Origin: an uncultured Clostridia bacterium
GTDB taxonomy: Bacteria > Bacillota > Clostridia > TANB77 > CAG-508
DNA length: 5,936 nt
Reading direction: 5' to 3'
Assembly (NCBI GenBank): GCA_934122385.1
Contig: CAKOWP010000065.1
Span: forward strand, 1 to 5,936
Part shown: positions 4,737 to 5,936 of the stretch, piece by piece
Layout: every line of letters starts with the position of its first letter
Numbering within the stretch: position 1 is the stretch's first letter
The notes under the pieces: generated by a model
What the model was told of the DNA's origin: nothing
Databases searched by the model: none
The model's input: only the letters and a program-made list of their open reading frames with translations
Translations under genes and position numbers: made by a program

Positions 4737-5936
4737 TTAAGATTCTATAATCTTGATTTCATCGTCTGTTAGTCCGTACAATTTATAAACTAGTGCGTCA
4801 ATCTGTTTTTCCAATTTGCTGGTGTCAACGAGTTCACTGTCATTGCTGTGCTTGACACGGCAATCTTTTTTTGCTGCAAGGATTTTATCTACCAAAGCGA
4901 TAATTTGTTGTTGTTGCAGTTCGCTTGCATTTGGAACTGGCAAATCGATAAGTTCATACATATTGCAATGGTTGTTTGTGCTGGTTTTTCTGAACAGCCA
5001 GTCCAGCAGTTTGGAATTCAGCAAGGCCAAAATACATTTGGCTGAACTTGGATTCGGTAAATATATAATATTTACCGAATCCAAGAACACAAATTTTGTG
5101 TTCTTGCATTCGGCGTATGCTGCGTGGATTCTATATTTGTCGGTTGTTCCTGTAATATTCTGAGTCACTATAACGGCACCGGCATTATAATTCCGTTCAA
5201 CAAGTTTTTTTACTTGCTCAGTGTTTTTTCCGAAGAAAAGTTCATCATCAATGTAGTATTTATGAATATTAGCGCCTTTCGCGATAAAAATATTGGTGTG
5301 TTTTTCCGATTTTATCTTCGGAAGATGTATTGTATTTATGTTTCCCTGCAAGGAATCTGTTATCATTTCTTCCAATTTTGGATGCGATTTCACTTTTGCA
5401 ATAATGCTCATCTCTCCTTTTTTTATCAGAGGGATTTCATATCTTGATGAAAAATATGTTTTCAAACGAAGCTGATTCACTTCTTCAAAGTCCAATGATT
5501 TTATTGTGCTCGTATCATTGTTTATTGAAATTCCAAATTTAGACAAACTGTCAGGCTGTTTTTTAGAAAAAATTGATATGCAAGTTCCCTGAAGGGCAGC
5601 TTTGAATACCTGACCGTTGTCATTTGGCGCAACTTTGGGAAATTCAATGACTTGCATCATCTGAGTTTTTGTAAGCAGAAGCTCTCTTGTAAAAGCAGAG
5701 CTCATGTCGCACATTAAGGAACTTTGCACAATCAATGCCGCGATACCTCTTTCCTTTAATAAATTATATGCTGCCTCAACAAACAACTTATATAAATTCT
5801 GTTTTCCGACATCTTTTCCCTCAGAATAAGGATAAAGCTCTTTTGTTACACTGCCTTTTTTTATTTGCACATACGGAGGATTACCAATCACAATGTCAAA
5901 GCCGTTTCTGCTGCCGTTGCAGTCATTCGGTCGGTT
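4737..5936 (-). CDS. Eco57I/type IIG-like adenine-specific DNA methyltransferase, C-terminal part
   Basis: The reading frame is open to the window edge, so this is the last 399 residues of a longer protein; the GTG at 5889-5891 is an internal valine (GFDIVIGNPPYV), not a start. Seen: catalytic motif IV NPPY (5871-5882), which marks N6-adenine MTases, followed by LYKLFVEAAYNLLKERGIAALIVQSS, the usual strand after motif IV. A TaqI-like target-recognition region follows (about window residues 215-335), with VIVTQNITGTTDKYRI, FLDSVNIIYLP and ALLNSKLLDWLFRKTSTNNH. The tail carries a helix (LQQQQIIALVDKILAAKK) and ends KLYGLTDDEIKIIE, typical of Eco57I-class enzymes. The S-adenosylmethionine motif and any N-terminal endonuclease domain lie outside the window, so restriction activity cannot be judged. 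Two overlapping inverted repeats lie inside the specificity region. It would methylate, and perhaps cut, DNA at a specific site. Confidence 0.88.
   Translation of the reverse strand, partial: NRPNDCNGSRNGFDIVIGNPPYVQIKKGSVTKELYPYSEGKDVGKQNLYKLFVEAAYNLLKERGIAALIVQSSLMCDMSSAFTRELLLTKTQMMQVIEFPKVAPNDNGQVFKAALQGTCISIFSKKQPDSLSKFGISINNDTSTIKSLDFEEVNQLRLKTYFSSRYEIPLIKKGEMSIIAKVKSHPKLEEMITDSLQGNINTIHLPKIKSEKHTNIFIAKGANIHKYYIDDELFFGKNTEQVKKLVERNYNAGAVIVTQNITGTTDKYRIHAAYAECKNTKFVFLDSVNIIYLPNPSSAKCILALLNSKLLDWLFRKTSTNNHCNMYELIDLPVPNASELQQQQIIALVDKILAAKKDCRVKHSNDSELVDTSKLEKQIDALVYKLYGLTDDEIKIIES
5047..5085. repeat. Perfect 18-bp-arm inverted repeat inside the methyltransferase gene
   Basis: The left arm CTTGGATTCGGTAAATAT (5047-5064), a 3-nt centre ATA, and the exact reverse complement (5068-5085) make a 39-nt near-continuous palindrome within coding sequence. 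It encodes part of the conserved FLDSVNIIYLPN segment of the specificity domain. An 18-bp perfect hairpin is very unlikely by chance. Its right arm is shared with the next inverted repeat. Confidence 0.9.
5075..5113. repeat. Second overlapping inverted repeat, 19-bp arms with one mismatch
   Basis: The arm at 5075-5093 (beginning CCGAATCCAAG) and the arm at 5095-5113 (ending CTTGCATTCGG) flank a single T. They pair over 19 positions with one mismatch (C5081 against C5107); the inner 12 pairs are perfect. Bases 5075-5085 also form the right arm of the first inverted repeat, so only one hairpin can form at a time. CTTGGATTCGG (5047-5057) and CTTGCATTCGG (5103-5113) are therefore near-identical direct repeats around an inverted copy. 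Confidence 0.88.

Noticed and set aside
4701..4739. Small inverted repeats after the methyltransferase stop (ATTTTA-CA-TAAAAT and TACTC...GAGTA)
   Set aside because: Short, AT-rich or with a long loop and no following T tract; not convincing as a terminator.
4816..5475. Plus-strand open frames opposite the methyltransferase gene (4816-5163, 4848-5045, 5124-5447, 5293-5475)
   Set aside because: Cysteine/phenylalanine-rich shadow frames with no domain, no supporting context and no ribosome binding site I would trust.
5889..5891. GTG start of the methyltransferase
   Set aside because: It encodes the valine of the conserved FDIVIGNPPY motif, and the frame stays open to the window edge; the gene is simply cut by the window.

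Overview
This AT-rich window (roughly one third G+C by eye) reads as part of a bacterial defence island. It is densely packed with short operons encoding nucleases, ATPases and a restriction-modification-type methyltransferase; no housekeeping gene is visible. Several starts have clear GGAG/GAGG Shine-Dalgarno sequences, and the lysine/isoleucine/asparagine-rich proteins would suit a host-associated, low-GC bacterium. A Treponema-like spirochaete or a Firmicute is my guess, but nothing here proves the taxon.

Left (55-1949, minus strand): a two-gene operon of an AAA_15/AAA_21-type ATPase (366 aa) and a TOPRIM-like, RloB/AbiLii-type protein (265 aa), overlapping by ATGA. It resembles the two-component ATPase + TOPRIM abortive-infection systems (AbiL, PARIS, split OLD). 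Its promoter lies in a divergent intergenic region (1950-2141), with a perfect 14-bp palindrome over the -10 and a second inverted repeat just upstream of the -35.

Centre left (2142-2772, plus strand): a compact type II toxin-antitoxin pair, with a 78-aa antitoxin candidate overlapping a 136-aa PIN-domain (VapC-like, PIN_3-type) toxin by 17 nt.

Centre right (2869-4625, minus strand): a three-gene operon that is the best candidate for an undescribed system. It encodes a GHKL-type ATPase with an apparent STAS-like N-terminal half, a small STAS-like DUF4325-type protein, and a PIN-domain nuclease of a different family from the toxin. Genes two and three overlap by ATGA, and the Shine-Dalgarno of gene two overlaps the stop codon of gene one. 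The composition suggests an RsbW/RsbV-like partner switch wired to an RNase instead of a sigma factor. The function is inferred, not shown.

Right edge (4737-5936, minus strand): the C-terminal ~399 residues of an Eco57I/type IIG-like adenine methyltransferase with the NPPY motif and a TaqI-like specificity region; its N-terminus lies beyond the window. Within its coding sequence are two overlapping long inverted repeats (18-bp perfect arms; 19-bp arms with one mismatch) that share one arm and so can form mutually exclusive hairpins. This is the strongest purely DNA-level anomaly here.

No tRNA, rRNA, CRISPR array, transposase or attachment site was seen. There is no gene-free stretch longer than 300 bases; the longest is the 192-base divergent region at 1950-2141.
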